NCBI RefSeq assembly: GCF_007990545.2
Contig: NZ_AP019829.2
Span: 1,798,001-1,862,000 of the forward strand
Length of the DNA: 64,000 nucleotides
From: Leptotrichia wadei
GTDB taxonomy: Bacteria > Fusobacteriota > Fusobacteriia > Fusobacteriales > Leptotrichiaceae
Direction: 5' to 3'
The notes below the pieces were generated by a model. It made no database searches. It saw only the letters and a list, made by a program, of their open reading frames with translations, and was not told the origin of the DNA. This document shows positions 63,717 through 64,000 of this stretch, one piece after another. The first letter of the stretch is position 1, and every line of letters starts with the position of its first letter. The position numbers were made by a program, and so were the translations under genes.

Positions 63717-64000
63717 CTAATTTTCATAAATTTTATCAAATAATGCACCTTCATTGAAAAATTTCTCATAGGCTTTTTTCCAGCCACCAAAATCATCTAT
63801 TTTTGTTAGTTTCATCTTCAAGTCAAATTTATTTTCATATTTTTTTAGAATTTTCTGATTGTAGGGTCTGTAGCCACTTTCAGCGATTATTTCCTGCGCT
63901 TTTTCTGAATACAGATATTTCAAGTATTCTGTACTTATCTGATAAGTCCTGTTGCTTTTTGCAACTTTGTCAACTACCGCTACTGTAGGCTGTGCCAAAA
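63717..64000 (-). CDS. Sulfate/thiosulfate-binding protein, C-terminal part (cut by the window edge)
   Basis: The frame enters from the right edge and ends at 63717, giving about the last 94 residues. LAQPTVAVVDKVAKSNRTYQI and EYLKYLYSEKAQEIIAESGYRPYNQ match the C-terminal lobe of Sbp/CysP proteins. These bind sulfate or thiosulfate in the periplasm and hand it to CysT/CysW. The start and signal peptide are outside the window. The gap to cysT is 136 bases. Confidence 0.88.
   Translation of the reverse strand, partial: LAQPTVAVVDKVAKSNRTYQISTEYLKYLYSEKAQEIIAESGYRPYNQKILKKYENKFDLKMKLTKIDDFGGWKKAYEKFFNEGALFDKIYEN

Overview
The window is strongly AT-rich and densely coded on both strands. Taken together the gene families suggest a fermentative, anaerobic, Gram-negative member of the Fusobacteriota, most likely Leptotrichia or a close relative. 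These include pyruvate:ferredoxin oxidoreductase, an autotransporter with a C-terminal beta-barrel, a GH57 glycogen branching enzyme, an isolated ilvC, SpeD/SpeA/SpeE/SpeB polyamine synthesis, and late cobalamin genes. The genus is an inference from composition and gene families, not from an rRNA gene, since none is present.

Layout. 1-5.3 kb (+): end of an unknown gene, a PatB/MalY C-S lyase, then a tandem pair of secreted L,D-transpeptidase-like proteins. 5.4-9.8 kb: ilvC (-), a DUF2207-like membrane protein, a cysteine desulfurase and a Cof-type HAD phosphatase. 9.9-14.9 kb (+): dnaE, a secreted protein, rsmD. 14.9-18.1 kb (+): an accessory module of three genes, DUF262 protein, DUF3696-type AAA ATPase and an unrecognised third protein, with visibly different codon use. 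Both outer genes are frameshifted as read. 18.1-21.7 kb (+): xseB, ispA, pgeF, a small secreted protein, cbiB. 21.7-27.2 kb (-): polyamine cluster speB, speE, a GH108 endolysin-like gene, an arginine decarboxylase and speD. 27.4-34 kb: beta-propeller protein and secreted protein pair, AEC transporter, a MATE pump with an HxlR regulator, and a butanediol-type dehydrogenase. 34.3-35.1 kb: repeat elements and a three-gene tRNA operon. 35.3-39.8 kb (-): TrkH, TrkA, HemB, siroheme synthase N-domain. 40-47.1 kb: CobS and CobC (+), autotransporter, CobT and HemL (-). 47.4-54.4 kb (-): tRNA-Cys, MnmA, GT2 glycosyltransferase, flippase, GH57 branching enzyme, a candidate type I toxin, diacylglycerol kinase. 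54.4-64 kb (-): a long RecJ, PFOR, CysW, CysT and the 3' part of a sulfate-binding protein.

How genes work together. Arginine decarboxylase, agmatinase, SAM decarboxylase and spermidine synthase form a complete arginine-to-spermidine route. CbiB, CobS, CobC and CobT cover most of nucleotide-loop assembly of cobalamin but are scattered. HemB, HemL and the siroheme protein belong to early tetrapyrrole synthesis. TrkH and TrkA make a potassium uptake system. CysT, CysW and the binding protein make a sulfate/thiosulfate importer whose ATPase gene is not next to them.

Most worth following: (1) the DUF262-ATPase-third-gene module at 14.9-18.1 kb, a candidate defence system with an A8 tract breaking the first gene; (2) a 23-residue hydrophobic toxin-like gene at 53.2-53.3 kb with a converging antisense promoter; (3) a 14-A tract in the leader of the autotransporter under a perfect consensus promoter; (4) several families of short palindromic or MITE-like intergenic repeats.
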